Below, in pieces: positions 24,992 through 33,698 of a stretch of 64,000 nucleotides of DNA. The stretch is from Oscillospiraceae bacterium. GTDB taxonomy: Bacteria; Bacillota; Clostridia; Oscillospirales; CAG-272. Position numbers and translations under genes: made by a program. Under the pieces are notes generated by a model. That model was given only the letters and a program-made list of their open reading frames with translations. It searched no databases and had not been told where the DNA came from. Every line of letters starts with the position of its first letter. Positions within the stretch are counted from its first letter, which is position 1. Where the stretch lies: positions 1 through 64,000 of the forward strand of contig SVSP01000007.1 of the NCBI GenBank assembly GCA_015064255.1. The letters run 5' to 3'.

Positions 24992-26329
24992 TTATATCTT
25001 CACGCGGTGGAAGGTGACGTAATTGTTGTTGTGAAACGTGTCAGCACCGTTTAAAGCCGTACGGCTGACGAGAAGTATCTCGTTTTCGCCGTTGAACATA
25101 AAATCGGGATACTGAAAAGCGGTGGTTTTGACCGACATATGAGAATAATCGGCTATATTACGCTCAAAAGTCCAATTTTCAAGATCATCTGAAATGTACA
25201 TAGCAAGCACGTTTCGTCCGGGCAGAGTGTTTCCGACAGCGTAATATTTTCCGCTTGGATGGCGTCTTACCTCAAATTTTGTGTGACCCATAGGAAAATC
25301 GAGAATCTTGACAAATGATGCCTGCTTGTGCGGATCGATCACGTCGTTTTTTAAAACGAGCGCTTTGTTATCGTTGTAGCGGAGCATAGTGACTATGTTT
25401 CCGTCGGGCGCGGGAATGGCATTACCCTCAAGACCGCCCATAATGTTCAGAGCGTTTTCCCAGGTCTTATCGTGAGGCAGGGGCTCGGAGAATACCCAGT
25501 TTTCAGCGAGCGTAAGATCGGCATTTTCGTCTATCGACACAAGCGTAGTGTCCATTTGTGCGCTCTCCCATCCGCCGAAATCGAGAGATACCCAAATTCT
25601 GCCGCCGTGCTTTATTATCGGCATCGGTGCGCGGTGGAATCCCTTGCGGGATGCGAGGCAAGAGCCTCGCATAAGCGCGATAGGCGCGCTCCAGGTCTCT
25701 CCCGAATCGTCTGAATATCCGAGCAGAAGATCACCGTATTTGTTCGATACCGAGAGCATATAAAGCCGTCCGTTGTGGACGAACGGTGTTCCCCAGAAGC
25801 AGGGAAAGAGGTCGGTAAGATAATGCCAGCTCTTACCGTCGTCTTCGGAACGGAAGACAAGCGAGAGATTTCTCGGACCGTCCTTTTGAAAAAGGTCCAT
25901 TGTAGCGATCAGCGCACCGTTGTCAAGCCGTACGATAGAAGGACTGCAGAGATACTGTCCTACGAAGCTGTACTGCGGATCTTCGGGATGAAGATAGTTT
26001 ATTACCGTGCCGAGAACGTTTCCCGTGCGTACGAGCCTTGTGTTACTGCGCACTCCGTCCTCACGCTCAATAAATATTTCGTACTCGGTGTCACTTTCAA
26101 GACAGTGAAGGGTAATTCTCTTTCCGTCGGCGCGCCGTTTGTGCCATTCTCCGCTTGAGCGTACCGAATAGCAGAGAGTATGATCTGCATTCTCCGCGCC
26201 ATTGTCAAACCATTCGATCTCTACGAAGTTTTCGTACGGTGCTATTCTGCATATATAGGGCAGTAGAGCCTCGTTTTTTCTGTCAAACGGCAGATAAGGA
26301 GTATAGCTCCAAGCACTGTGTCCGTTCAT
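24992..26329 (-). CDS. Sialidase-like BNR-repeat protein
   Basis: A 445-residue protein. After an N-terminal fibronectin-like stretch (residues about 30-105, ending SDTEYEIFI) comes a six-bladed beta-propeller type region with Asp-box-like motifs: RSEDDGKSWHYL and YSDDSGETWSAP match S-x-D-x-G-x-T/S-W. This is the fold of GH33 sialidases and of other exo-acting glycan enzymes. The arginine triad of true sialidases cannot be verified by eye. No signal peptide is present. The start is ATG at 26329 with AGGAG 11 nt upstream; the TTG at 26356 has no RBS. It lies 48 nt downstream of the aldo/keto reductase gene. Confidence 0.75.
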   Translation of the reverse strand: MNGHSAWSYTPYLPFDRKNEALLPYICRIAPYENFVEIEWFDNGAENADHTLCYSVRSSGEWHKRRADGKRITLHCLESDTEYEIFIEREDGVRSNTRLVRTGNVLGTVINYLHPEDPQYSFVGQYLCSPSIVRLDNGALIATMDLFQKDGPRNLSLVFRSEDDGKSWHYLTDLFPCFWGTPFVHNGRLYMLSVSNKYGDLLLGYSDDSGETWSAPIALMRGSCLASRKGFHRAPMPIIKHGGRIWVSLDFGGWESAQMDTTLVSIDENADLTLAENWVFSEPLPHDKTWENALNIMGGLEGNAIPAPDGNIVTMLRYNDNKALVLKNDVIDPHKQASFVKILDFPMGHTKFEVRRHPSGKYYAVGNTLPGRNVLAMYISDDLENWTFERNIADYSHMSVKTTAFQYPDFMFNGENEILLVSRTALNGADTFHNNNYVTFHRVKI

Positions 26330-26377
26330 ATCTGTTTTCACTCCTGAGTATTTCAAATTATTTTAAATTGCTTTGAA

Positions 26378-27385
26378 TTATTTCAAAAAGGTCTTGTAGT
26401 CCTCGTAATTTCTGCGAAGAAGAGCAGGAGTGTCGAGCCCGTAAGGGCATTTTGAACTGCATTTTCCGCAGTTAAGACATTCTTCGATCTTTTTCATCTT
26501 TGCCTGTCCTGCCTCGGAAAGATGTCCTGCCGTCGGTGAGCGGCGAAGGAGAAGGGACATACGGGCGCAGTTGTTTATTTCTATTCCGACGGGGCAGGGC
26601 ATACAGTATCCGCAGCCGCGGCAGAATTCTCCGACAAGCTCTTTTCTTTCCTCTTCTATGAACGAAAGTATTTCTTTTGTCATAGCAGGGGGATTTTCGT
26701 TGTATGAGAGAAACTCGTCAAGCTCGCTCTCGCGCTGAATGCCCCAAATGGGTGCTACGGGGTACTGTGCGAGATACGCATATGCAACGTCAGAGCGCGT
26801 GATAAGACCGCCTGCGAGTGCTTTCATACAGATAAAGCCGACGTCCTTTTCTTCGCACAGACGGACGAGTTCTTCTTCTTTTTCACTTGCAAGATACGAA
26901 AAAGGAAACTGCAAGGTGTCGTAAAGCCCCGAATTTACCGCTTCAGTTGCCACCGAAAGACGGTGGTTTGTTATTCCGATATAGCGGATGAGCCCTTTTT
27001 CGCGAGCTTCGAGCATAGCCTCGTAAAGACCCGTGCCGTCGTTTGGCTTTGGGCAAAAGTCGGGATTGTGGAACTGATAAATGTCTATGTAATCTGTTTT
27101 GAGGAGCGAAAGGCTTGTACGCAGGTCTTTCCAAAAGCCTTCGACCGTCACAGACGGTGTTTTTGTCGAAATTATTATATTTTCGCGGACATCTGCAAGT
27201 GCGTTACCGAGCTTTTCCTCGCTGTCGGTGTAAGAACGTGCCGTATCAAAATAATTTATACCGCCGTCGTAAGCTTTTCTGAGTATGAGGCAGGCTTCGT
27301 CCATTCCGACGCGTTGCACGGGGAGCGCGCCGAATCCGTTCTTGGTAACTGTGAGATTTGTTCGTCCCAAACGAATCATTTCCAT
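26378..27385 (-). CDS. Aldo/keto reductase with C-terminal 4Fe-4S ferredoxin domain
   Basis: A 335-residue protein: an AKR TIM barrel (residues about 1-250) with the active-site segments NYFDTARSYTDSE (aspartate and tyrosine), IISTKTP (lysine) and IDIYQFHN (histidine), fused to a C-terminal iron-sulfur domain with CRGCGYCMPC and CLNCGKCSSKC. Such fused proteins are common in anaerobes and could couple NAD(P)H or ferredoxin to a carbonyl substrate. The start is ATG at 27385 with GGAG. It leads the operon with the BNR and DUF1643 genes. Confidence 0.88.
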   Translation of the reverse strand: MEMIRLGRTNLTVTKNGFGALPVQRVGMDEACLILRKAYDGGINYFDTARSYTDSEEKLGNALADVRENIIISTKTPSVTVEGFWKDLRTSLSLLKTDYIDIYQFHNPDFCPKPNDGTGLYEAMLEAREKGLIRYIGITNHRLSVATEAVNSGLYDTLQFPFSYLASEKEEELVRLCEEKDVGFICMKALAGGLITRSDVAYAYLAQYPVAPIWGIQRESELDEFLSYNENPPAMTKEILSFIEEERKELVGEFCRGCGYCMPCPVGIEINNCARMSLLLRRSPTAGHLSEAGQAKMKKIEECLNCGKCSSKCPYGLDTPALLRRNYEDYKTFLK

Positions 27386-27422
27386 AAATTTAGCTCCTTT
27401 TCGAGAAAAATTTTATAAAATC

Positions 27423-27451
27423 AGTGTATCATAAGAGTAAAAAAATGTCAA
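27423..27451 (-). promoter_or_regulatory. Promoter for the AKR operon
   Basis: Minus strand TTGACA (27446-27451) and TACACT (27423-27428) are 17 nt apart. Confidence 0.7.
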
Positions 27452-27508
27452 GGAAATCTTGGTACTTTGATTTGATAAAGACAAAAAATCCACTTTTTGT
27501 ATTTGCTA

Positions 27509-27537
27509 TTGACTAAAAAGGAGATTTGTGGTAAAAT
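27509..27537 (+). promoter_or_regulatory. Promoter for the MATE gene
   Basis: TTGACT (27509-27514) and TAAAAT (27532-27537) are 17 nt apart. Confidence 0.7.
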
Positions 27538-27567
27538 ATACTGAGTTTTTTAATAACGAGGAAAATT

Positions 27568-28956
27568 ATGAAAAAAAGATTACATATGCCGTGGTATATG
27601 CTGCCCGTAATTTTTACACTTGCGTGGCCGACTATGCTCGAACAGCTTATGCAGACAGCCGTTCAGTACATAGACGTAGCGATGGTCGGAAGCCTCGGCA
27701 CTGACGCGACCGCTGCAGTAGGCGCAACGACGACGGTAAACTGGCTGATAGGAAGCACGGTGTCTGCGCTGTCTGTCGGATTTTTGGCGTTTATTTCGCA
27801 GGCGGAAGGCGCGGGAAGACGTAACGATACGAAAAAAGCATCGGCGCAGGCTGTTCTTGCAGTGCTTGTTGTCGGCACACTTTTTACCGTAATAACACTA
27901 TCGCTCAGCGGTGTTGTCCCGACTTGGATGCAGGTGGATAAGCCGATAAGAAAGCTCGCTTCGCAGTATTTCTTTATTTTATATACACCGATGCTCGCAC
28001 GCGCGGCAACGATAATATTCGGAACGATACTTCGTGCGGTTGGCGATACGAAAACTCCGATGCGTGTCGGAATAATCGTGAATATAGTAAATGTCGTGCT
28101 GAATTTCTTCTTGATATACCCGACGCGTACGGTGAAAATATCATCATATGAAATATTTATTCCGGGTGCGGGAATGAAGGTGATCGGCGCGGCACTTGCA
28201 AGTGCAATAGCTTTTCTTGTGGGCGGTATTTGCCTCACGGTTGCCTTTTTCAAAAGCGAAAAGGTATCTCCGAAGGGATTCTCGATAAAGCCCGATAAAG
28301 CGATACTGAAGCCCTGCCTTAAGGTCGCTTTCCCGAATGCTTTACAGCGTTTCGGTACGTCGCTCGGCTACGTCGCATTTGCTTCGATGGTAAATTCACT
28401 CGGAGAGATAGCGACGGCGGCACATACCATCGCAAATACTGTCGAATCGGCTTTTTATATCCCGGGTTACGGTATGCAGACCGCCGCGGCAACCCTTGCG
28501 GGAAACGCGGTAGGTGCAAATGACGCTAAAAAAATGCGCGATCTTTCGAGTATGTGCCTGTTTATTGAGGTCACACTTATGGTAATTTCGGGCGCGCTTC
28601 TTTTCACGTTTGCTCCGAATATGATGAAGATATTCTCAAGTGACGTGCAGGTTATTGCGCTCGGCTCTACCGTACTTAAAATGGTTGCTCTTTCAGAACC
28701 GTTCTACGGTGTTTCCATCATAATAGAGGGAATGATGCAGGGTATGGGAAAAACGTTAATGCCATTTGTCTGCAACATAATCGGTATGTGGGGAATAAGA
28801 ATAGTCGGCACGTTTATCTGCACACAGGTGCTCAGTATGGGTCTTGTTTCTGCGTGGGCGTGTATGATACTTCATAATATGCTTCTCTTTACTATGTTTG
28901 CCGCATATTTCGTTTCGGGAAAATGGAATACGCTGAATAGGAAAGTAATTGCTTAA
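27568..28956 (+). CDS. MATE family efflux transporter
   Basis: A 462-residue membrane protein with about twelve transmembrane helices. Family features are the N-terminal WPTMLEQLMQTAVQYIDVAMVG (residues about 15-36) and, in the second half, NALQRFGTSLGYVAFASMVNSLGEIATAAHTIANTVES. Members export drugs or toxic metabolites in exchange for Na+ or H+. RBS GAGG. It is monocistronic between its own promoter and a strong terminator. Confidence 0.92.
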   Translation: MKKRLHMPWYMLPVIFTLAWPTMLEQLMQTAVQYIDVAMVGSLGTDATAAVGATTTVNWLIGSTVSALSVGFLAFISQAEGAGRRNDTKKASAQAVLAVLVVGTLFTVITLSLSGVVPTWMQVDKPIRKLASQYFFILYTPMLARAATIIFGTILRAVGDTKTPMRVGIIVNIVNVVLNFFLIYPTRTVKISSYEIFIPGAGMKVIGAALASAIAFLVGGICLTVAFFKSEKVSPKGFSIKPDKAILKPCLKVAFPNALQRFGTSLGYVAFASMVNSLGEIATAAHTIANTVESAFYIPGYGMQTAAATLAGNAVGANDAKKMRDLSSMCLFIEVTLMVISGALLFTFAPNMMKIFSSDVQVIALGSTVLKMVALSEPFYGVSIIIEGMMQGMGKTLMPFVCNIIGMWGIRIVGTFICTQVLSMGLVSAWACMILHNMLLFTMFAAYFVSGKWNTLNRKVIA

Positions 28957-28962
28957 CAGAGA

Positions 28963-29012
28963 TAATACAAAATCGGCAGAGGTTGTTTCCTCTGCCGATT
29001 TTTGTATTATTG
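28963..29012. terminator. Bidirectional terminator
   Basis: AATACAAAATCGGCAGAGG pairs with CCTCTGCCGATTTTTGTATT and is followed by ATTG. It lies between the convergent MATE and VOC genes. Confidence 0.85.
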
Positions 29013-29031
29013 TGTGTGCACGTTTTTATAG

Positions 29032-29430
29032 TTACTTAACCTGGAAAAACTCAACTTCTTCGCCGACCGGACCGATGCAGAAGGCAATTCTTGCGGGATA
29101 AGGCGGATTTGAAGCGATGACTATATCGGTCGGCTCCATTGTAACCTTGTATCCTGCCGCGCGTACAGCTTCAAGGCAAGCGTCTGTGTTGTCGGTAGCA
29201 AGTGCGAGATGGCGGAGTGCTCCCTGACCGGGATAATCCTTTGCATTTGCGAAAATTTCGAGAAGACCTGCGCCTGTATCGAGCATAGCACCCTGATTTT
29301 CTCCCTCTCCCCAGGTTCTTACGATAGGAAGACCGAGAATTTCGTGGTAAAACTCAAACATCTTTTTGTAATCTTCAAGACCGCAAGCCTTAAGTGCGAT
29401 GTGATGAACTCCTGTGATTTTAGGTGTCAT
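29032..29430 (-). CDS. VOC family (glyoxalase/dioxygenase fold) protein
   Basis: A 132-residue protein made of two beta-alpha-beta-beta-beta modules. Metal-ligand positions of the glyoxalase family are filled: histidine in GVHHIAL, glutamate in LLEIF, histidine in LRHLALA and glutamate in EVEFFQ. The substrate is unknown; lactoylglutathione lyase-like or isomerase activities are possible. RBS AAAGGA. It stands alone between the MATE and metH genes. Confidence 0.85.
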   Translation of the reverse strand: MTPKITGVHHIALKACGLEDYKKMFEFYHEILGLPIVRTWGEGENQGAMLDTGAGLLEIFANAKDYPGQGALRHLALATDNTDACLEAVRAAGYKVTMEPTDIVIASNPPYPARIAFCIGPVGEEVEFFQVK

Positions 29431-29519
29431 AATACAAATTCCTTTCTTCGGTAAAATTTATTTTACTTACTGTTTTCATTATAACTCAAAAAGATACAAA
29501 TGTCAATCGAAGTGTGATT

Positions 29520-31955
29520 TTATTTATTTTTCAGTAAAGAATTTACCTCTTCGGCATATCTTACCGTTTCCATAGCATCAGCGGCATATTTGTCCGCGCC
29601 TATCGATTCCGCATACTCGCGGTTTAAAACAGCACCGCCGACAATTACCCGGCACCAAGGTGCAGACACCCGAAGCTGTTTTATAGTTTCTTCCATAGCG
29701 GGAACTGTCGTTGTCATAAGTGCGCTGAGTCCGACGATGGGGGCGTGAAGTTCTACGGCTTTTTTTACGATATCTTCGGGAGAAACATCTCGTCCGAGGT
29801 CGGTGACGTCAAAGCCGTAATTTTCAAGCAGAAGCTTTACTATGTTTTTGCCGATGTCGTGTATGTCGCCCTTGACCGTAGCGATAACGAAGGCGCATTT
29901 GTCGCTCGATTTTTCGCTCGGCATAGTGGATTTTATGCACTCAAAAGCGGCTTTCGCGGCTTCCGCGCTCATAAGAAGCTGAGGGAGATATACGGTCTTC
30001 TTTTCAAAACCGACTCCTACCGTGTTGAGTGCGGGAATTATTTCTTCCTGAACTACGGTAAGCGGAGGAACTGTCTTAAGAAGCTCTGCCGTGATGCTCG
30101 CGGAGAGGTCCTTCATTCCTTTTATGATAGCCTTTTGAAGCTCTGATCTGTATTCATCGGTGCTTTCGGGAGTCGGTGCTTTGACGCTTTGAACGTTTTC
30201 GACCTTGGCGGGAAGCTTCTGCGCAAACGCGATATAATTTGAACAGTTTTCGTCCTTGCCCGCAAGAGCGAGAAACGCGCGGTAAGCTTTCATCATCTCA
30301 AGCGAATAAGGGTTCATAATAGCGGCTGAAAGACCGTTTTGCATAGCGAGAGTGAAGAACGTGCTTGTTATTATCTCTCTTTCGGGGAGTCCGAATGAAA
30401 CGTTCGATACTCCGAGCGACGTATGACAGCCTGTTTTTTCGTTTATAAGTTCTACTGCGTGCAGAGTTTCCTTTGCGGCATTTGTGTCGGCACTTATGGT
30501 AAGCGCAAGCGGATCGAAAATCAGGTCTTTTTTGTCAATTCCGTACTTTTGCGCTTCTTTGATAATATTTTCGGCGATTTTCAGTCTGTCCTCGGCTTTG
30601 TCGGGAATGCCGCCTTCATCAAGAGTGAGCGCGACAACAAGACCGCCGTATTTTTTTGCAAGCGGGAAAACCGCTTCCATACTTTCCTTTTTGCCGTTTA
30701 CCGAGTTTATCATAGCTTTTCCGTTGTAACGGCGGAGAGCCTTTTCCATAGCGTCAGCATCGGAAGTGTCTATCTGCAAAGGAAGATCGGTTATTGCCTG
30801 AAGCTCACAAACCGAGGTCGTGAGCATTTTTACCTCGTCGATTTCGGGCAGACCGACGTTTACGTCGAGTATCTGTGCGCCCGAATCCTGCTGTGCAATA
30901 CCTTCTTTTAAAATATAATCGATATCGTTTGCTTTGAGTGCTTCCTTGAAACGCTTTTTGCCCGTCGGATTTATTCTTTCTCCGATAAGAACAGGCTTGT
31001 CACCGAATATTACAGCGTGCGTGTATGAAGAAACACAGGTGATATCCTTTTTTACTATTTCCTTCGGCTGAATATTTTTTGAGTTTTGAACGAGGTGGGA
31101 AATATGGCTTTGAGTAGTGCCGCAGCATCCGCCCGCGATTCTTACTCCGTCCTTTATAAGCTCGGAAACCTCGATAGCAAACTCTTCGGGAGTTACGTCG
31201 TAAACAGTCTTGCCGTTTTCCGATCTCGGCAGACCTGCGTTCGGCTTTAGGATGATCGGCAGGGAAGAGTATGTAAGATATTCCTTTACAACGCCCGAAA
31301 GAGCCTTCGGACCGAGCGAGCAGTTTACACCGATCGCATCTGCCCCCATACCTTCAAGAAGCGCAACCATAGATGCGGGATTTGCGCCCGTCATAAGTTT
31401 CCCGTCCTCGCCGTAAGCGTTTGAAACGAATACGGGAAGATCGCAGTTTTCCTTTGCTGCAAGAAGCGCGGCTTTGGTTTCGTAGCTGTCGTTCATAGTT
31501 TCTATAAAGACAAGGTCAACGCCATATTTGACACCGAGCTTTACCGTTTCCGCAAAAACAGACACCGCATCCTCGAAATCAAAATCTCCGTAAGGGGCAA
31601 GCATTCGTCCCGTAGGACCGATGTCAAGAGCTATGAATTTAGGGTGAGAGGTATTACTCTCGTCACGCGCTCTTTTCGCATTTTCGACAGCCGCTTTTAT
31701 TATAGCATCAAGCTCGTCTGACGAGAATTTGAGCGTGCTTGCACCGAATGTGTTCGTGTTTACCACGTTGCTTCCCGCATTAAAATAATCGCGGTGTATT
31801 TTTGTTATAACGTCTGGGTGAGATATGTTCCAATTCTCCGGAAGTTCACCGGGGGTGAGTCCCGATTCCTGAAGAAGTGTTCCCATACCGCCGTCAAGAT
31901 ATAAAATATTGTCTTTTAAGTATTCTTTTATATTTATATTCAAAGCTGATGCCAT
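29520..31955 (-). CDS. metH: Cobalamin-dependent methionine synthase, lacking the activation domain
   Basis: An 811-residue protein. The homocysteine-binding barrel (residues about 1-300) has zinc cysteines in GVNCSLGP and GGCCGTT; the methyltetrahydrofolate (pterin) barrel (about 315-580) starts IGERINPTGKKRFKEAL; a B12 cap region (about 605-685) is followed by the B12-binding Rossmann domain with DIHDIGKN, whose histidine is the lower cobalt ligand (about 697). Canonical MetH is about 1,200 residues with a C-terminal reactivation domain; here that domain is encoded by the preceding gene. The ATG at 31955 has AAAGG immediately upstream. It is the last gene of the metF / activation / metH operon. 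Confidence 0.93.
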   Translation of the reverse strand: MASALNINIKEYLKDNILYLDGGMGTLLQESGLTPGELPENWNISHPDVITKIHRDYFNAGSNVVNTNTFGASTLKFSSDELDAIIKAAVENAKRARDESNTSHPKFIALDIGPTGRMLAPYGDFDFEDAVSVFAETVKLGVKYGVDLVFIETMNDSYETKAALLAAKENCDLPVFVSNAYGEDGKLMTGANPASMVALLEGMGADAIGVNCSLGPKALSGVVKEYLTYSSLPIILKPNAGLPRSENGKTVYDVTPEEFAIEVSELIKDGVRIAGGCCGTTQSHISHLVQNSKNIQPKEIVKKDITCVSSYTHAVIFGDKPVLIGERINPTGKKRFKEALKANDIDYILKEGIAQQDSGAQILDVNVGLPEIDEVKMLTTSVCELQAITDLPLQIDTSDADAMEKALRRYNGKAMINSVNGKKESMEAVFPLAKKYGGLVVALTLDEGGIPDKAEDRLKIAENIIKEAQKYGIDKKDLIFDPLALTISADTNAAKETLHAVELINEKTGCHTSLGVSNVSFGLPEREIITSTFFTLAMQNGLSAAIMNPYSLEMMKAYRAFLALAGKDENCSNYIAFAQKLPAKVENVQSVKAPTPESTDEYRSELQKAIIKGMKDLSASITAELLKTVPPLTVVQEEIIPALNTVGVGFEKKTVYLPQLLMSAEAAKAAFECIKSTMPSEKSSDKCAFVIATVKGDIHDIGKNIVKLLLENYGFDVTDLGRDVSPEDIVKKAVELHAPIVGLSALMTTTVPAMEETIKQLRVSAPWCRVIVGGAVLNREYAESIGADKYAADAMETVRYAEEVNSLLKNK

Positions 31956-31978
31956 ACCTTTCTGTATGAACAGTATTT

Positions 31979-32584
31979 TTATGAATTTCCGATTCCGATT
32001 ATCGCGCTTACCGATTTCGTAGGCGACATAAGGAGATTTTCGTTCAGAGTCAGTCCGATCTTTCGCGGACAGTCGAGCGCGCGGAAAATATCTTTTTGAA
32101 TTTCTATCGGCAGGTCACCGTATCCCGGACTGAATCGCGGGTGTGTAAATTTACCGAGAGCCTTTTTTTCCTTTTTGATATCATCGTTAAAGAAATCGCA
32201 TAGGCTTTCGATGCGCTCCGCACCGATGGCTTGAAGCATAAGCGCTCGTGCAGGAGAAATCTTTGAGTATCGCGCGATAAGTCGGTCTATCTCAAGTCCT
32301 ACGGTAGCACTAAAGAGAATGATACTGTCGCAGTATTCGAGATTTTTTTGCAGATTTTTTGATGATGTTTTGGTAAAAGTAAGGTCAAGCTCGTTTTCAC
32401 CTGCAAATATAGGCATCTCGGCATAGCAGACCTTGTACGTGAATTTTCCGTCTGCCTCGGAGAGCGCGTCTTCAAGGAGTGCTGTAATATCTTCGCTTGC
32501 CTCACGCACTCCCGCATAGCGTAAAATGTCTTTTTTGTTGTACTCGGGAGCAGAGTAGGCTTTCGTATATACCGTAAATGACAT
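31979..32584 (-). CDS. Methionine synthase activation domain-like protein
   Basis: A 201-residue stand-alone protein resembling the vitamin-B12-dependent methionine synthase activation domain. It has LFSATVGLEIDRLIARYS, the LQAIGAERIESLCDFF helix and the RFSPGYGDLPIEIQ motif (R-x-x-P-G-Y used for SAM binding in the MetH C-terminal domain). It would use SAM to remethylate inactive cob(II)alamin on the MetH protein encoded 23 nt downstream. The start is ATG at 32584, 4 nt after the metF stop, with AAGG upstream; the longer frame overlaps metF. Confidence 0.87.
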   Translation of the reverse strand: MSFTVYTKAYSAPEYNKKDILRYAGVREASEDITALLEDALSEADGKFTYKVCYAEMPIFAGENELDLTFTKTSSKNLQKNLEYCDSIILFSATVGLEIDRLIARYSKISPARALMLQAIGAERIESLCDFFNDDIKKEKKALGKFTHPRFSPGYGDLPIEIQKDIFRALDCPRKIGLTLNENLLMSPTKSVSAIIGIGNS

Positions 32585-32588
32585 AGCC

Positions 32589-33464
32589 TTATCCGAGAAT
32601 GTCAGACAGATTACTTTGGATCTTTGCGGCAACGTCGGGCTTGTTCATCGAATATACGTGGACGTTTGTAATGCCGTTTGCAAAGAGGTCGATTATCTGA
32701 TCGGTAGCGTAGATTATTCCCGCCTGCTTCATAGCATCGGGCGAGGTTCCGAATTTGTCAACAAGGCTCTTGAAGCGCTGGGGCATAAACGAGCCCGAAA
32801 GCTTTATTGCACGTTCTACCTGATTTCCGTTCGTTATAGGCATAACACCGGGGATTATCGGCACGGTAATTCCGGATTCGCGGATTTTGTAAAGGAAATT
32901 GTAAAGCAGATTGTTGTCAAAAAACATCTGCGTAGTGAGGAAAGAGCATCCCGCATCAACTTTTTCTTTAAGATATTTGATATCTTCCTTCTGATTTGCA
33001 CTTTCGGGATGTATTTCGGGATAGCAGGCACCGCCGATGCAGAAATCCGCACCGCTTGCTTTTATGTCGTGAATAAGGTCTATCGCGTGGCGGTATGCCC
33101 ATTTGCTTCTGTCGCTCTTTTCAAGCTCGGGAGTGAGGTCGCCGCGAAGCGCCATAACGTTTTGTATTCCTGCTTCTTTTATTGCTTCGATCTTTTCGTG
33201 TACCGTTTCTTTTGTTGAAGAAACGCAGGTGAGATGCGCAAGTGTAGGTACAGAGTAATGTTCTTTTATATTTTTTGCAATTTCAAGCGTGTAACGGCTT
33301 GTGCCGCCGCCTGCACCGTATGTAACGCTCATAAAAGAAGGACGAAGCTTTGCAATTTCTTCGGTCGCATGCTTTACGCTGTCGAAAGCCATATCGGTTT
33401 TCGGCGGAAATACTTCAAATGAAAGCGAGAATTTATCGCTTTTTAAAAGTTCACTTAATTTCAT
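32589..33464 (-). CDS. metF: 5,10-methylenetetrahydrofolate reductase
   Basis: A 291-residue FAD-dependent TIM barrel. The N-terminal SLSFEVFPPKTD holds the catalytic glutamate; FMSVTYGAGGGTS, LAHLTCVSS, ALRGDLTPE and TQMFFDNNLLYNF are typical MetF strands. It reduces methylene-THF to methyl-THF, the methyl donor for MetH. It is first in the operon, and the order metF, activation domain, metH delivers substrate production, reactivation and transfer together. A folate/acetogenesis-type MetV partner is not present in the window. Confidence 0.95.
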   Translation of the reverse strand: MKLSELLKSDKFSLSFEVFPPKTDMAFDSVKHATEEIAKLRPSFMSVTYGAGGGTSRYTLEIAKNIKEHYSVPTLAHLTCVSSTKETVHEKIEAIKEAGIQNVMALRGDLTPELEKSDRSKWAYRHAIDLIHDIKASGADFCIGGACYPEIHPESANQKEDIKYLKEKVDAGCSFLTTQMFFDNNLLYNFLYKIRESGITVPIIPGVMPITNGNQVERAIKLSGSFMPQRFKSLVDKFGTSPDAMKQAGIIYATDQIIDLFANGITNVHVYSMNKPDVAAKIQSNLSDILG

Positions 33465-33514
33465 AAATTACTCCGATCTGTCACCGTTAAAGAACTGTTT
33501 TTCTTTAATTTAAT

Positions 33515-33544
33515 ATTATATCACAAGTAATGTATATAAATCAA
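33515..33544 (-). promoter_or_regulatory. Promoter for the metF operon
   Basis: Minus strand TTGATT (33539-33544) and TATAAT (33515-33520) are 18 nt apart. The leader is only about 45 nt, so there is no room for a SAM or cobalamin riboswitch. Confidence 0.65.
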
Positions 33545-33625
33545 CAGTTTTGATACGATTTGCCCGATTTTTTTGCTTTTGCGTATGGAGTAATTCTCTT
33601 TCGAATAAAAAATCCGCATAAAGAG

Positions 33626-33654
33626 TTGATATTTTTCGCAAACGCTGATATAAT
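33626..33654 (+). promoter_or_regulatory. Promoter for the toroid-fold gene
   Basis: TTGATA (33626-33631) and TATAAT (33649-33654) are 17 nt apart. Confidence 0.7.
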
Positions 33655-33698
33655 TGAAGCGGGAAAAAGTATTTTATTGGAAAGGAAAATTTGGCAAA

